The notes: generated from the sequence alone by a model not told the origin. Positions 36,213-45,300 are shown, counted from the first letter of the stretch. The stretch: DNA of 64,000 nt from Siphonodentalium dalli (GCA_032622095.1 CP136063.1:92543980-92607979); one strand, 5' to 3'. Numbers and translations: made by a program.

Positions 36213-36839
36213 CCTCAACTGACGAGTCCGTATTAGAATTAAATAATAATTGAAACGTGCTGCTTTTCGTCGTGGACACCAATAACTGTCTGTGCTGAAC
36301 TTTTGGCGTATACTCAGTTAATCAAGACAGAGCTGTGGGCCAAACCAAATTGATAGTTGGCTCCAATGACAGTTCGATGGGTGGGTTTTAAGTTAGATAA
36401 TATTCTCAGCAAGCGCCTCGTTTATTCTTTTACCGAATTCCCTCTGCTTCGAATATTATCCATTACGGAAGGGCAATAACATTATCTCCTAGTTGTGAAT
36501 TATGATGCATTCTGGGTATACAAAGGGGGTATCGATGTGAATATGAGAATCTCTATCACTTGGTGGACACTCCTGGGCCACATGCAGCTTTCTGTATATA
36601 TGCTGCATGGTGGAATATGTATATTTTTGGTTCCTCTTCCAAATGGTATATACTGTTATGAACTATATGTATTATATACTATGTCATATGCAATGGGATC
36701 ATATGCCACATATATGAGCGCACGTATATATATACCATCATACCAAAGCAGGATATAATATTCGGTTCTGTCCAAGCGTTTTACCAGGATAGATGTGGGA
36801 TTGAGACTCGATCCTCCAATCTGCCAGACGCGACGCCAC
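36213..36839. other. Intergenic, nothing recognised
   Basis: No repeat or motif-bearing frame. The frame at 36,495-36,758 is rich in Tyr/Met/Ile as expected from TATATG-rich DNA. Confidence 0.4.
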
Positions 36840-37241
36840 TTAACCCTTTACACAACAAACCGGCCAAAAACGGCCAAATAAAGCTGCAACAGCCTAACTT
36901 ATCTTGGGTCTGTCTCAATAAAACCATACAAATATGGATATCTTTGGAACCGGCTCATTGACCACATTGTGATGGTTACAGTTATGCCCTGTGCCAATGC
37001 ATTCTCTTATATATGCGAGTCGACCATAGGTCGCCTCGCATATATAAGAGAATGCATTGGCCTAAAATAAATCTTTTTTTAACACTTTTTACCATTTTTT
37101 CTTACATTCTTTAACAATTTTATAATTTTTAATATGTGTTAAGCCAATGCATTCTCTTATATATGCGAGGCGACCTATTGTCGACTCGCATATATAAGAG
37201 AATGCATTGGCACAGGGCCGTTCTGTTGGGTAAAGGGTTAA
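36840..37241. mobile_element. piggyBac-like MITE with two internal hairpins
   Basis: TTAACCCTTTAC at the left and GTAAAGGGTTAA at the right give CCCTTTAC ends flanked by TTAA, the target and end type of the piggyBac group. Inside are two hairpins of about 70 bp (36,992-37,062 and 37,143-37,212), built from GCCAATGCATTCTCTTATAT arms with a GTCGACC-type tip. No ORF. Confidence 0.75.
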
Positions 37242-37334
37242 TGTTGACATCGTTTGCATTATCTGTCTTGCTGTGGCATGGACGCATTATATACATTATT
37301 CACAAGAAAACATCATTCAGTGAGCCATGCCCAT

Positions 37335-37512
37335 CCTTAATCATTGGACCTTCGATGACCGGGCATTCAGAGTATTGGACCTTCGTGGTATTAAGCCGTC
37401 GTAATATCGGGAGTATTCGGCCTTCGGAGTATCGAACCTTCGGGGTATCGGATCTTTGTATTGTTGGGTCCTCGAATTAGAGGACCTTCGGATTAATGAA
37501 CCTTCGGAGTTC
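37335..37512. repeat. Degenerate minisatellite with TATCGGACCTTCGG words
   Basis: A loose ~16-17-bp unit (GTATCGGACCTTCGG) recurs about ten times with substitutions, directly outside the left end of the Maverick element. Confidence 0.55.
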
Positions 37513-37521
37513 CAAAGAGTA

Positions 37522-37740
37522 CCCCCCAGACATGGCCACTATGGCCCACTGGGCCATAGTGGCCATGTCTGGGGGATACTGGGCCATAGTGGCCATGTCT
37601 GGGGGTACTGGGCCATAGTGGCCATGTCTGGGGGGTACTGGGCCATAGTGGCCATGTCTGGGGGGTACTGGGCCATAGTGGCCATGTCTGGGGGGTACTG
37701 GGCCATAGTGGCCATGTCTGGGGGGTACTGGGCCATAGTT
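37522..37740. repeat. Left terminal minisatellite of the Maverick element
   Basis: About seven units of a 29-30-bp sequence (CTGGGCCATAGTGGCCATGT, then CTGGGGGGTA), preceded by one unit in the opposite orientation, so the outer edge is a ~55-bp palindrome around 37,548. The right end of the element has the same array in inverted orientation. Together they act as terminal inverted repeats. Frames on both strands stay open here only because the unit is a multiple of three. Confidence 0.8.
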
Positions 37741-37887
37741 GCCCCCTGAGGATAGATGTTCCTGTCATTGATGTGACATTTCTGATCGAAAAAATGAAAA
37801 TGGACTTAGAATTATTTTTTTCAAAAGGAAAATCTCACTTTGGAAAATATCAATTAGCTATCAAGAGTTTCTTTTCGATCAGTTGGT

Positions 37888-37903
37888 GGCCCTGAAAAGG
37901 GCC
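37888..37903 (-). terminator. Histone-type 3' stem-loop of the OTU-like gene
   Basis: On the minus strand the sequence is AAAAC, GGCCCTTTTCAGGGCC, ACCAAC: a 6-bp stem with a TTTC loop, A-rich 5' flank and ACCA-type 3' flank, the SLBP-binding element of replication-dependent histone mRNAs. It starts 19 nt after the stop codon. Confidence 0.8.
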
Positions 37904-37922
37904 GTTTTATTTTTGTTATAGT

Positions 37923-38387
37923 TTAGAATCCGCCACATTGAACTTCTTTGTTCGACAAAACTTCAATTGATTTGTCTCCTCTCCTCATCCATATTTCGCA
38001 TTCACAATAATGCTCGTGGCAAGCGTGGGGGATCCACACTAGAGGTATTGATGACTTGAATCTTGGTGTTGATTTGTAGCCGCCTTTGGTAGCATCAAAC
38101 ATGACGATAGGTCGCTGTATAACAGTCGCCGCTAATTCAACCATCAATCTTGATTCGGCCAAAAGTGGTGAGTGCCGTAAGTCTTGTGCCGACGCACCAA
38201 GTTCGTCCCTCTCTGTGTAGTACAGGTCAACTACCGCATCTCTCAGAACCATCCATCCATCGGTCGTCCCGTAAACCCCAATGCTGAGTGCCCTCCAAAA
38301 TAGAGATATTTCTTCGCCGTACACTGCTTTACAGTATACCCCAAGGACCATCATCTCGTCAAGATCGGTTATGTTTACAGCAGTCAT
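37923..38387 (-). CDS. OTU-like cysteine protease homologue, catalytic Cys not seen
   Basis: 154 codons if read from the ATG at 38,387 (MTAVNI). An earlier in-frame ATG at 38,429 would add 14 residues, but the paralogous gene at 40,312 shares only the MTA start and a few bases before it. Residues 25-50 (ISLFWRALS, then YGTTDGWMVLRDAV) resemble the first block of OTU deubiquitinases, normally D-x-x-C followed by Phe/Arg-Ala. Here the Cys position is Ser28. Residues 84-97 (ELAATVIQRPIVMF) and 114-127 (IPLVWIP ... EHY, His126) match the later blocks. In viruses OTU domains remove ubiquitin or ISG15. Without the Cys this copy is probably inactive or mutated. It is transcribed away from an intergenic repeat and ends in a histone-type stem-loop. 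Confidence 0.5.
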   Translation of the reverse strand: MTAVNITDLDEMMVLGVYCKAVYGEEISLFWRALSIGVYGTTDGWMVLRDAVVDLYYTERDELGASAQDLRHSPLLAESRLMVELAATVIQRPIVMFDATKGGYKSTPRFKSSIPLVWIPHACHEHYCECEIWMRRGDKSIEVLSNKEVQCGGF

Positions 38388-38958
38388 CTTTGAATGCAGA
38401 ATAAATTGTTCGCTGCCGTGCTTGAACATATATCATGATTGCGCGGGCGGTAGAGAAAGCACATAATGCTTTGACGTTAAAAATGACAAATGTTTCCTGA
38501 CGTTGTGTTTCTTTTCAGTGCATTATCTGTTAGTTTCACCATTTCGATATGTTATAGATTAAATTCATGATAGTATATGCAATTAATTCAGATGTTTTAA
38601 CATATGAATTCATCTTCGTTCATAAACGATGACCAAGTAAAGTCATCAAATGCAATGATCAAGAAAAATGTTCAGTATGTTTCTTGTGTTCAGTTTTTTA
38701 TGTATAAAATATGTACAATTCCAAAACAAAAACTAGAAAAACATTCCATATTTTCCTAACGAGGTAACAAATATATCAAATCATGTGTACCAAATAATAG
38801 ATAATGATCTAACGAAATTAAAAACATTTGTTTGATCGCTATACAATAATGATCAAGAAAAATATGCATGTTGATCCGTCTCTGAAAAAACACAACTTGA
38901 GGAAATACTTGTCAATTTTTAAGTTCAATGCGTTGTGTTTTCATTGACGCCCGTGTAA
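38383..38958. promoter_or_regulatory. Divergent intergenic repeat, copy A
   Basis: About 575 bp starting at the CAGTCATCTTTGAATGCAGA start-codon region of the OTU-like gene. It is nearly the same as 40,308-40,915. Its distal half (TGTATAAAATATGTACAATT to GATCCGTCTCTGAAAAAACA) is tandemly repeated at 38,963-39,258. It lies between divergent genes and so should contain both promoters. Confidence 0.65.
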
Positions 38959-38962
38959 CAAT

Positions 38963-39258
38963 CTTGTGTTCAGTTTTATGTATAAAATATGTACAATTCC
39001 AAAACAAAAACTAGAAAAACATTCCATATTTTCCTAACGAGGTAATAAATATATCAATCATGTGTACCAAATAATAGATAATGATCTAACGAAATTAAAA
39101 ACATTTGTTTGATCGCTATGCAATAATGATCAAGAAAAATATGCATGTTGATCCGTCTCTGAAAAAACACAACGTCAGGAAATATTTGTCAATTTTAACG
39201 CCAACGCGACATGTGATTTCATTGTCGCCCGTGTCAAATGTATACAAATATTTTCGAA
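38963..39258. promoter_or_regulatory. Intergenic repeat, partial copy B
   Basis: This is the right-hand ~295 bp of the intergenic repeat, ending ATGTATACAAATATTTTC just before the gene at 39,293. TATACAAA about 50 nt upstream of that ATG is a possible TATA element, present at the same place in copy C. Confidence 0.6.
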
Positions 39259-39292
39259 TTTGATCAACCTTACATTGCATTGCTATCAAGAG

Positions 39293-39783
39293 ATGGATCC
39301 GTTAACAGAATTTCTTCAGAGTGAGATATACAGTGATCCTGTTGCACAGAATACATATGCTGCGCCACAGTCAACAGTCCAAGCTAATACGACAATGACT
39401 ATAGGTGGTGATACACTCATTTTAAAAGCGATTTTAGATGAACTGAGATGTCTTCGCAGGGATATTGACGTGAAAACGCAAGTAACGCATCATGAAGTGA
39501 AAGTGAGTCTTCGTTTCGTTGCAGAACAGATAGATATCCCAATCAGGGTTCATGATGTTCAGAGATCGAAAGAGCAGAAACAGATCAAAAAAGGAAAAAA
39601 TCATCGGCGACGAAAGAAAAACAACCTAAGAGTATCATGAAGGCTTCTACTGAGACAAAAGTCAGATTTCATCTTCCTTGTAAAGAATCTAGAGATACAG
39701 AGAAATGTGATGAATTCGCAAAAGCTCTCGGTTCTCATGGGAAAGATATGTCAAGATTAAAGAAAAACACAAAACGGTGTTAA
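39293..39783 (+). pseudogene. Maverick accessory protein 1 (Lys-rich tail), probable frameshift
   Basis: Starts at ATG 39,293 (MDPLTEF). The frame closes at 39,640 after 115 codons. The middle (about residues 38-56, LILKAILDELRCLRRDID) predicts an amphipathic helix or coiled coil. The A-run at about 39,593-39,600 looks like a frameshift site, because the neighbouring frame continues with plausible codons to TAA at 39,781-39,783. A histone-type stem-loop starts 22 nt after that stop, the same spacing as in its neighbours, which supports the longer gene. If the first frame is correct, it overlaps a second 48-codon ORF by ATGA at 39,637. No family was recognised. Confidence 0.5.
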
Positions 39784-39805
39784 AGTCAGATGATAAATTT
39801 AAAAC

Positions 39806-39821
39806 GGCCCTTTTCAGGGCC
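39806..39821 (+). terminator. Histone-type 3' stem-loop after accessory protein 1
   Basis: AAAAC then GGCCCTTTTCAGGGCC then ACACACA on the + strand. About 95 bp from here on (TTACTCTTTCATAGCTGAAA and on) is nearly identical to the sequence after the stem-loop at 41,299, so the whole 3' end was duplicated. Confidence 0.8.
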
Positions 39822-40031
39822 ACACACATTTTCCAAAAGGTTACTCTTTCATAGCTGAAAAAAACAAAACACGATTGTTCAATTCATAATTTATTCAACA
39901 ACAAATATTTGCAAGTATATTTTGTTTTAAATTATTCGTGGCGTGATTTTTTCAAAACGAAACATAGGGTACAAGGAACATTATTAGTTCTTAAGCAATG
40001 CTAAAAGTTTTTCTTTTTGAAAAAATTGGTT

Positions 40032-40047
40032 GGTCCTGAAAAGGACC
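40032..40047 (-). terminator. Second (distal) histone-type stem-loop of the 40.1 kb gene
   Basis: Minus strand GGTCCTTTTCAGGACC, followed by AACCAA. It has a different stem (GGTCC/GGACC) but the same TTTC loop, so the fold is conserved while the bases co-vary. Confidence 0.75.
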
Positions 40048-40058
40048 GTTTTTGTTTT

Positions 40059-40074
40059 GGCCCTGAAAAGGGCC
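40059..40074 (-). terminator. Proximal histone-type stem-loop of the 40.1 kb gene
   Basis: Minus strand AAAAC, GGCCCTTTTCAGGGCC, starting 19 nt after the TGA at 40,094. Two such stem-loops in series, 11 nt apart, follow this gene. Confidence 0.8.
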
Positions 40075-40093
40075 GTTTTGTACGACATCAAAT

Positions 40094-40312
40094 TCACTTC
40101 CCAATTTTCTCAGAGTGAGAATTTTGCTTTTGTTGTCCCGCCTCAGATAAAATAGGACAGCTAGGCTCGGCTGGTATGGTTGCTGTTCTTTTTTGCATGA
40201 TCAGCTTTGAACGGGCGGTCACTTCTCTTGCGTACCTGCCCCACATTATCTGCGGTGTCATCCCCATAGTTCCTCTCAGTATCGCCATCAAGGGTTCGGG
40301 GATTGCTGTCAT
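40094..40312 (-). CDS. Maverick accessory protein 2 (short, unknown)
   Basis: 72 codons from ATG at 40,312, placed at the same point of the intergenic repeat as the OTU-like gene's start, so the two share their upstream region and MTA start. The body (about residues 20-45, WGRYAREVTARSKLIM) is basic and helical. The end is polar (QQKQNSHSEK). It shares nothing else with the OTU-like protein and may be a remnant of a longer gene. It ends in two histone-type stem-loops. The conserved arrangement, not the sequence, is the evidence that it is a gene. Confidence 0.4.
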   Translation of the reverse strand: MTAIPEPLMAILRGTMGMTPQIMWGRYAREVTARSKLIMQKRTATIPAEPSCPILSEAGQQKQNSHSEKIGK

Positions 40313-40915
40313 CTTTGAATGCAGAATAAGTCTGAAGATCCGCCTTGAACTTGTATCACGATTGCGCGGGCGGTAGAGAAAGCACATAATGCTTTGACGT
40401 TAAAAATGACAAATGTTTCCTGACGTTGTGTTTCTTTTCAGTGCATTATCTGTTAGTTTCACCATTTCGATATGTTATAGATTAAATTCATGATAGTATA
40501 TGCAATTAATTAAGATGTTTTAACATATGAATTCATCTTCGTTCATAAACGATGACCAAGTAAAGTTATCAAATGCAATGATCAAGAAAAATGTTCAGTA
40601 TGTTTCTTGTGTTCAGTTTGTTATGTATAAAATATGTACAATTCCAAAACAAAAACTAGAAAAACATTCCATATTTTCCTAACGAGGTAACAAATATATC
40701 AAATTATGTGTACCAAATAATAGATAATGATCTAACGAAATTAAAAACATTTGTTTGATCGCTATACAATAATGATCAAGAAAAATATGCATGTTGATCC
40801 GTCTCTGAAAAAACACAACGTCAGGAAATATTTGTCAATTTTAACGCCAACGCGACATGTGATTTCATTGTCGCCCGTGTCAAATGTATACAAATATTTT
40901 CACTTTTTCAGTGAA
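40308..40915. promoter_or_regulatory. Divergent intergenic repeat, copy C
   Basis: Full-length copy of the intergenic repeat between a minus gene (40,312) and a plus gene (40,927). It is nearly the same as 38,383-38,958 in the left part, and its right end matches copy B (ATGTATACAAATATTTTC). It probably carries two divergent promoters. Confidence 0.65.
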
Positions 40916-40926
40916 CTTCATTCATT

Positions 40927-41382
40927 ATGCCGTCTTTAAAGAAATTTCTCAAGAAGTTGTGGAGGAAGAGAGATTCGTCAGAGGAGACGGAAATAAGAAG
41001 GTATAAGAAATGGCAGGATTCTCCTAAACAAAGTAGGGTTCAGAAGCAGATGATAAGAGATTTTTTGGCTCGCCGACGACCATTGCCTAAAGTATGTGAT
41101 GTTCAAGAATCAAGCAATCTTGATCTCGTGGAGATCTTGTCACAGATCAAGAAGAAAGATCTGTGCAATGCAGCGATTGACAGCTTTGCTCAGGCTGGTT
41201 CGGCGCACAGATCAAATCCTATTTGGTCTGTGACAATTAATCCCAACGGGATATATCCTGATTTGTCAGAATTCTTTGAATCCTGGAAAAGAGAAAACGG
41301 CCCTTTTCAGGGCCACACACATTTCCCAAAAGGTTACTCTTTCATAGCTGAAAAAAACAAAACACGATTGTTCAATTCATAA
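40927..41382 (+). CDS. Maverick accessory protein 3 (basic N-terminus)
   Basis: ATG at 40,927, 151 codons to TAA. The N-terminus is a strongly basic amphipathic segment (LKKFLKKLWRKR, residues 4-15), and the middle is Lys/Arg-rich with RRRPLP about residue 49-54. A histone-type stem-loop lies inside the frame at 41,299-41,314, and the last ~28 codons are encoded by the duplicated 3' flank. A TGA in another frame at 41,277-41,279 would be 19 nt before the stem-loop, the spacing seen in the neighbours. I infer that a frameshift has made the present frame read through its own 3' end. No family was recognised. Confidence 0.45.
   Translation: MPSLKKFLKKLWRKRDSSEETEIRRYKKWQDSPKQSRVQKQMIRDFLARRRPLPKVCDVQESSNLDLVEILSQIKKKDLCNAAIDSFAQAGSAHRSNPIWSVTINPNGIYPDLSEFFESWKRENGPFQGHTHFPKGYSFIAEKNKTRLFNS
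41299..41314 (+). terminator. Histone-type 3' stem-loop of accessory protein 3
   Basis: AAAAC, GGCCCTTTTCAGGGCC, ACACACA on the + strand, same flank as the one at 39,806. It now lies inside an open frame. Confidence 0.75.
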
Positions 41383-41388
41383 TTTATT
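41383..41388 (-). terminator. AATAAA poly(A) signal of the 41.4-42.0 kb gene
   Basis: AATAAA on the minus strand, about 15 nt after the stop codon at 41,404. No histone-type stem-loop follows this gene. Confidence 0.5.
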
Positions 41389-41403
41389 CACACAACATAA
41401 TTT

Positions 41404-42003
41404 TCAATTGTTTGTGTCGATTCGTTTATCTGTTTTTGGAATGTAGAATGGTCTCAGCTTCTTTTTCTTGGAAGTTTTCTTGGAATTTTCAATTTCCGGA
41501 TGTTTATCTTCAGATTTGTTCTGTGAATCATTCGTAGGATCAACAGGTCGGTCTTGTTTGGAAACATCTGATGTTGTAGACATCTCTTCAGTTTTGATAT
41601 CTGCATTTGTTCTTGTATTGTTACTGCTTGTAGACTTTTGTATAGTTTTCACATTTTTGTTGTCGCCGAAATCTGCTTTACCATGGAAGGACGAATGGGA
41701 GTCTTGTCCGCATTTGTAACAGTAACCATATGGCGGTTTCCAATTTTTATCAGCTTTGTTTTTCTCTTGTTTCTCTTGCCATTGCATTTTGTTACAAAGT
41801 TTAAACAAATCGGTAGAGATCCGTCTCAATTCGACAAGATTATCTTGAATTTTTCTAGTCTGTGGTTGTGTAGATTTTTTTGAATCTTCTTTATGTAGCT
41901 CAATATCGCTCTCTTCAATAACTGCAGGCCTTGGTCTTTTTCTAACAATATCTTCTTCGCTGGTGCCGTCGTCTGAAACAGGTCTTTTAATTCTCTTAAA
42001 CAT
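41404..42003 (-). CDS. Basic protein sharing the polymerase N-terminus, with a CxxC site
   Basis: 199 codons from ATG at 42,003, intact. Its first ~34 residues equal those of the DNA polymerase gene on the other strand apart from one residue (Gly13 against Ala13), because both lie in one palindrome. After that it diverges: a Lys/Gln-rich helix (about residues 50-85), a YCYKCGQDSH segment with a C-x2-C pair (about 94-103) that could be half of a zinc site, a Ser/Thr/Asp-rich linker and a KKKKLRP tail. RKRPRP (about residue 21-26) fits a nuclear localisation signal. I infer a nucleic-acid-binding or polymerase-associated role, possibly a protein formed by duplication of the polymerase promoter and leader. 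No family was recognised. Confidence 0.55.
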   Translation of the reverse strand: MFKRIKRPVSDDGTSEEDIVRKRPRPAVIEESDIELHKEDSKKSTQPQTRKIQDNLVELRRISTDLFKLCNKMQWQEKQEKNKADKNWKPPYGYCYKCGQDSHSSFHGKADFGDNKNVKTIQKSTSSNNTRTNADIKTEEMSTTSDVSKQDRPVDPTNDSQNKSEDKHPEIENSKKTSKKKKLRPFYIPKTDKRIDTNN

Positions 42004-42304
42004 TTTTGTCTTGAGTTTTGTCAGCAAAAAATATTGCGACTGGCTTCTTCGGAGTTGAAGTGTAAAGTGTAGAATTACACCTGCTTTTATAGCATTTTCA
42101 TCGCGATGAAAATGCTATAAAAGCAGGTGTAATTCTACACTTTACACTTCAACTCCGAAGAAGCCAGTCGCAATATTTTTTGCTGACAAAACTCAAGACA
42201 AAAATGTTTAAGAGAATTAAAAGACCTGTTTCAGACGACGCCACCAGCGAAGAAGATATTGTTAGAAAAAGACCAAGGCCTGCAGTTATTGAAGAGAGCG
42301 ATAT
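41903..42304. repeat. Spacerless 2 x 201-bp palindrome spanning two gene starts
   Basis: Symmetric about 42,103/42,104 (centre TCGCGA). By my comparison the arms differ at a single pair (41,966/42,241). Each arm contains a TATA box, 5' UTR, ATG and the first ~34 codons. Symmetry ends abruptly at 41,903 and 42,304, inside both coding regions. Confidence 0.9.
42084..42123. promoter_or_regulatory. Mirror-image TATA boxes of a bidirectional promoter
   Basis: TATAAAAG at 42,116-42,123 (+) and its mirror CTTTTATA at 42,084-42,091 (minus) flank the palindrome centre with 24 bp between them. Each is about 88 bp upstream of its own ATG. Confidence 0.65.
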
Positions 42305-45300
42305 GGAAACTGATGGGGCAGAAAGTGAAGAAAGTTCTAGTGATGGGCAGATTGGACGTGGTCGAAGACAGAATAGAGAAATTGGTGGGAAGAGAAAGAG
42401 AAGTCTGGCTAGAGAGCGTGTTGTGTTCAATCCAACAAAATATTTCAAATTGGAGCTGAACTCGGAGAAATTTTCCAGAAAATTTAAATCAGCAGCACGA
42501 CAATTTGGTGTGAAATTCGAGAAATTTACAGATCCAATCGAGAACATTCCAGAGATATTTGAGAAGTTGACAGAAGAATTGAAACAGAAATGTTCAGCAA
42601 ATGAGAAGACAAGAATCAGAGTTACGATAAATCATCCAGGACTTGATATGAGCATTTTCATTCCATTCACAGAAGCCAGTGAATTGAATGGTGGGAGACT
42701 CATGGATAATATTCAAAATGTGGTTCAATCAAATGCAGACTTTACAATTCATGACGGTGCACTCAATTTCGAAATCTTCGTTACAGATATTCCGGAAGGT
42801 GGTACACGACACTCACTACATTATGGACCATTTGCAGACAAGAACAAGCTGACAAAAGTAAAAAGAAGTATTGTCCGGATTGAAAATGCTGATGATGTTA
42901 TGTGTATGGCAAGATCTATTGTCGTCGGAATGTGTAAGGTAGATAGTGATGGATCTGTGTGCTGGTCAAAGAAATGGAAAAGAATAAGACAATCAATATA
43001 CACAGCACAAACAGTTGCAGCAAAAAATCTACTCAACCGTGCTGGCATTCCACACGATACAGTTTGCAGTATCAATGAGTTCCACAAGATTCAAGAAATA
43101 TTGTATCCAGAATATGTTGTGAAAATTCACAATGAATTTGCTGGTGCTGGATTTCTATTTGAACCTGCAGAAATGTGTTCGGAGAGCAAATGTGTACACA
43201 TCTACTACAACAACAATCACTTCGACACCATAACATCAATCAAAGGATTTCTAGGCACCAACTACTACTGCGAATTCTGTGACATTGGATTCAAAAGTCG
43301 TGGCGATCATCGATGCAGATTTGTTTGTGCATGCTGGTCATTGACACAGTGTAATTTCACAAATTGGGTGAAGTGTAGAACGTGTCGACGATCATTCAGA
43401 AGTAAATCTTGTTTCGACAACCATTTGAAGACGGAAGGAAAACAGAAAAGAAAAATATGTGATTTGGTTCAACTATGCAACAATCGTGATGAAGAAATTC
43501 TCACCAATAAATCAAGCAGACATATATGTGCGGGGTTGAAGAAATGCAAACATTGCAAAGAAATCGTTGAAGCAGATCACAGGTGCTACATTCCAAAATA
43601 TGAATCACCGGAAAAGAAACCTGCAAAGATTCCATATGTATTCTTTGACTTTGAATGCAGACAAGACACAGGTGTTCATATTCCAAACTTCTGTGTTGCA
43701 CATACCGCTTGTGGAGATTTCATGTGCAAACCAATCGAAGAAAAATTTGAAACATGTGGACCGGATTCCAGAAAATTTGTATTGAAGGGTGACAACGTTT
43801 TAACAGACTTCACAAACTGGTTATTCCACCAAGATCACAAAGGATGTGTTGCAATAGCACATAATGCTCAGGGATACGATGCACAGTTTCTACTTCAAGC
43901 ACTCATACAAAGTGGAATTCATAAACCAGAACTAATCATGAATGGAAACAAAATTCTCAGTTTAAAATGCGACAGCGTGAAAGTTATTGATTCTCTGAGT
44001 TTTCTGATGATGCCGCTTTCAAAGTTTCCACAAACTTTCAGCTGAATGAGATGGCGAAAGGACACTTTCCACATTGGGCGAATTCACCAAAGTTTCAAAA
44101 TTACATTGGACCTTACTTGGCTTCTGATTACTACAAACCAGACATGATGAGCGTGGAAAATCGAGAGAAATTCTTTGAATGGTACAATGAGAAAATAGAA
44201 AATTACGTGATATTCAACTTCCAAGAAGAGATGGAGAAGTACTGCAAATCAGACGTGGATATTCTTCGCCGTGGATGTGGAAATTTCAGGAAATACATAT
44301 TGGAATAAGAACTGATTGACCCGTTCATTGAGTCAATAACATTGGCGCAAGTTTGCAATTTGGCATGGAGGAAGAATTCAATGCCAGAGAAAACAATTGG
44401 AATCATTCCAGATGGTGGATACCCATGTGCTAAAAACTATTCCATGAAAGCGATACATTGGCTTCAACATCTATCATTGTCACGTATGATAACAATTAAG
44501 CATGCTTTGAATGGAGGAGAAATCAAGATTGGTGGACACTACGTCGATGGATATGAGGAAGCCACAAGAACAGTTTTTGAGATGAATGGATGTCTGTTTC
44601 ATGGATGTCCAATATGTTACAACAACAGACAATACAAGATCCCTATACGATGCTCACCATGGAAGAATTATATACAAGAACTCAACAGAAGAAAGATGAA
44701 CTGGAAAGTCTTGGTTACAGAGTTGAATCAATTTGGGGGCATCAGATCGACGAAAGAATGAAATCGGATGTGAAATTCAAACAACAAATGCAACACTTGT
44801 GCCATCAATGAAGACGAGACATGTAACCATTCAGAAGAAGATCGAGCTATAACCGGAGTGTGGACCACGCCAGAATTATTCAAAGCAATGGATGTTGGCT
44901 ACAAAATACTTGATGTGTACCAAATTTGGCATTGGACAAATTGGACAGATGAAATATACAAATCCTATATCGACAAACATCTAAAGATCAAACAGGAATG
45001 TAGTGGTTATCCATTTGGTGTTGAGACAGAAGAACAGAAGCAAAAGATTGTACAGGATTGTTATGCAGCTGAGGGTATAAAATTGGAGAACATCGAGAAG
45101 AAACCAGGAAAACGCCAAATATCTAAAATTATGATTAATTGTATATGGGGTAAGAATGCACAAAGAAATCTTATGTCAAAAACAGAGTATGTGGATAAGC
45201 CATCACGTTATTTTGAATTGCTTACTAGTAACAATATAATTGTTCAAAATGTTGCACTTCTTGATGGTGACAAATTCATTCTGGTAAATTATGTTGATAT

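Noticed and set aside
37456-37768. Overlapping ORFs on both strands over the terminal minisatellite (Trp/Gly/Pro-rich repeats), also at 50,938-51,289
   Set aside because: The ~30-bp unit is a multiple of three and lacks stops in several frames, so open frames appear on both strands automatically.
37888-41314. The stem-loop genes as actual host histone genes inserted in the element
   Set aside because: None of the four proteins has a histone fold or histone tail sequence. Only the 3' signal is histone-like.
37888-41314. The GGCCCTTTTCAGGGCC hairpins as bacterial intrinsic terminators
   Set aside because: The DNA is clearly eukaryotic, the loop and flanks fit the histone element exactly, and T-runs do not consistently follow on the coding strand.
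43900-44100. Polymerase frame change near 44,040 as programmed frameshifting
   Set aside because: The gene has several other breaks and a deletion, and no slippery heptamer with a downstream stem was apparent, so decay is the simpler reading.
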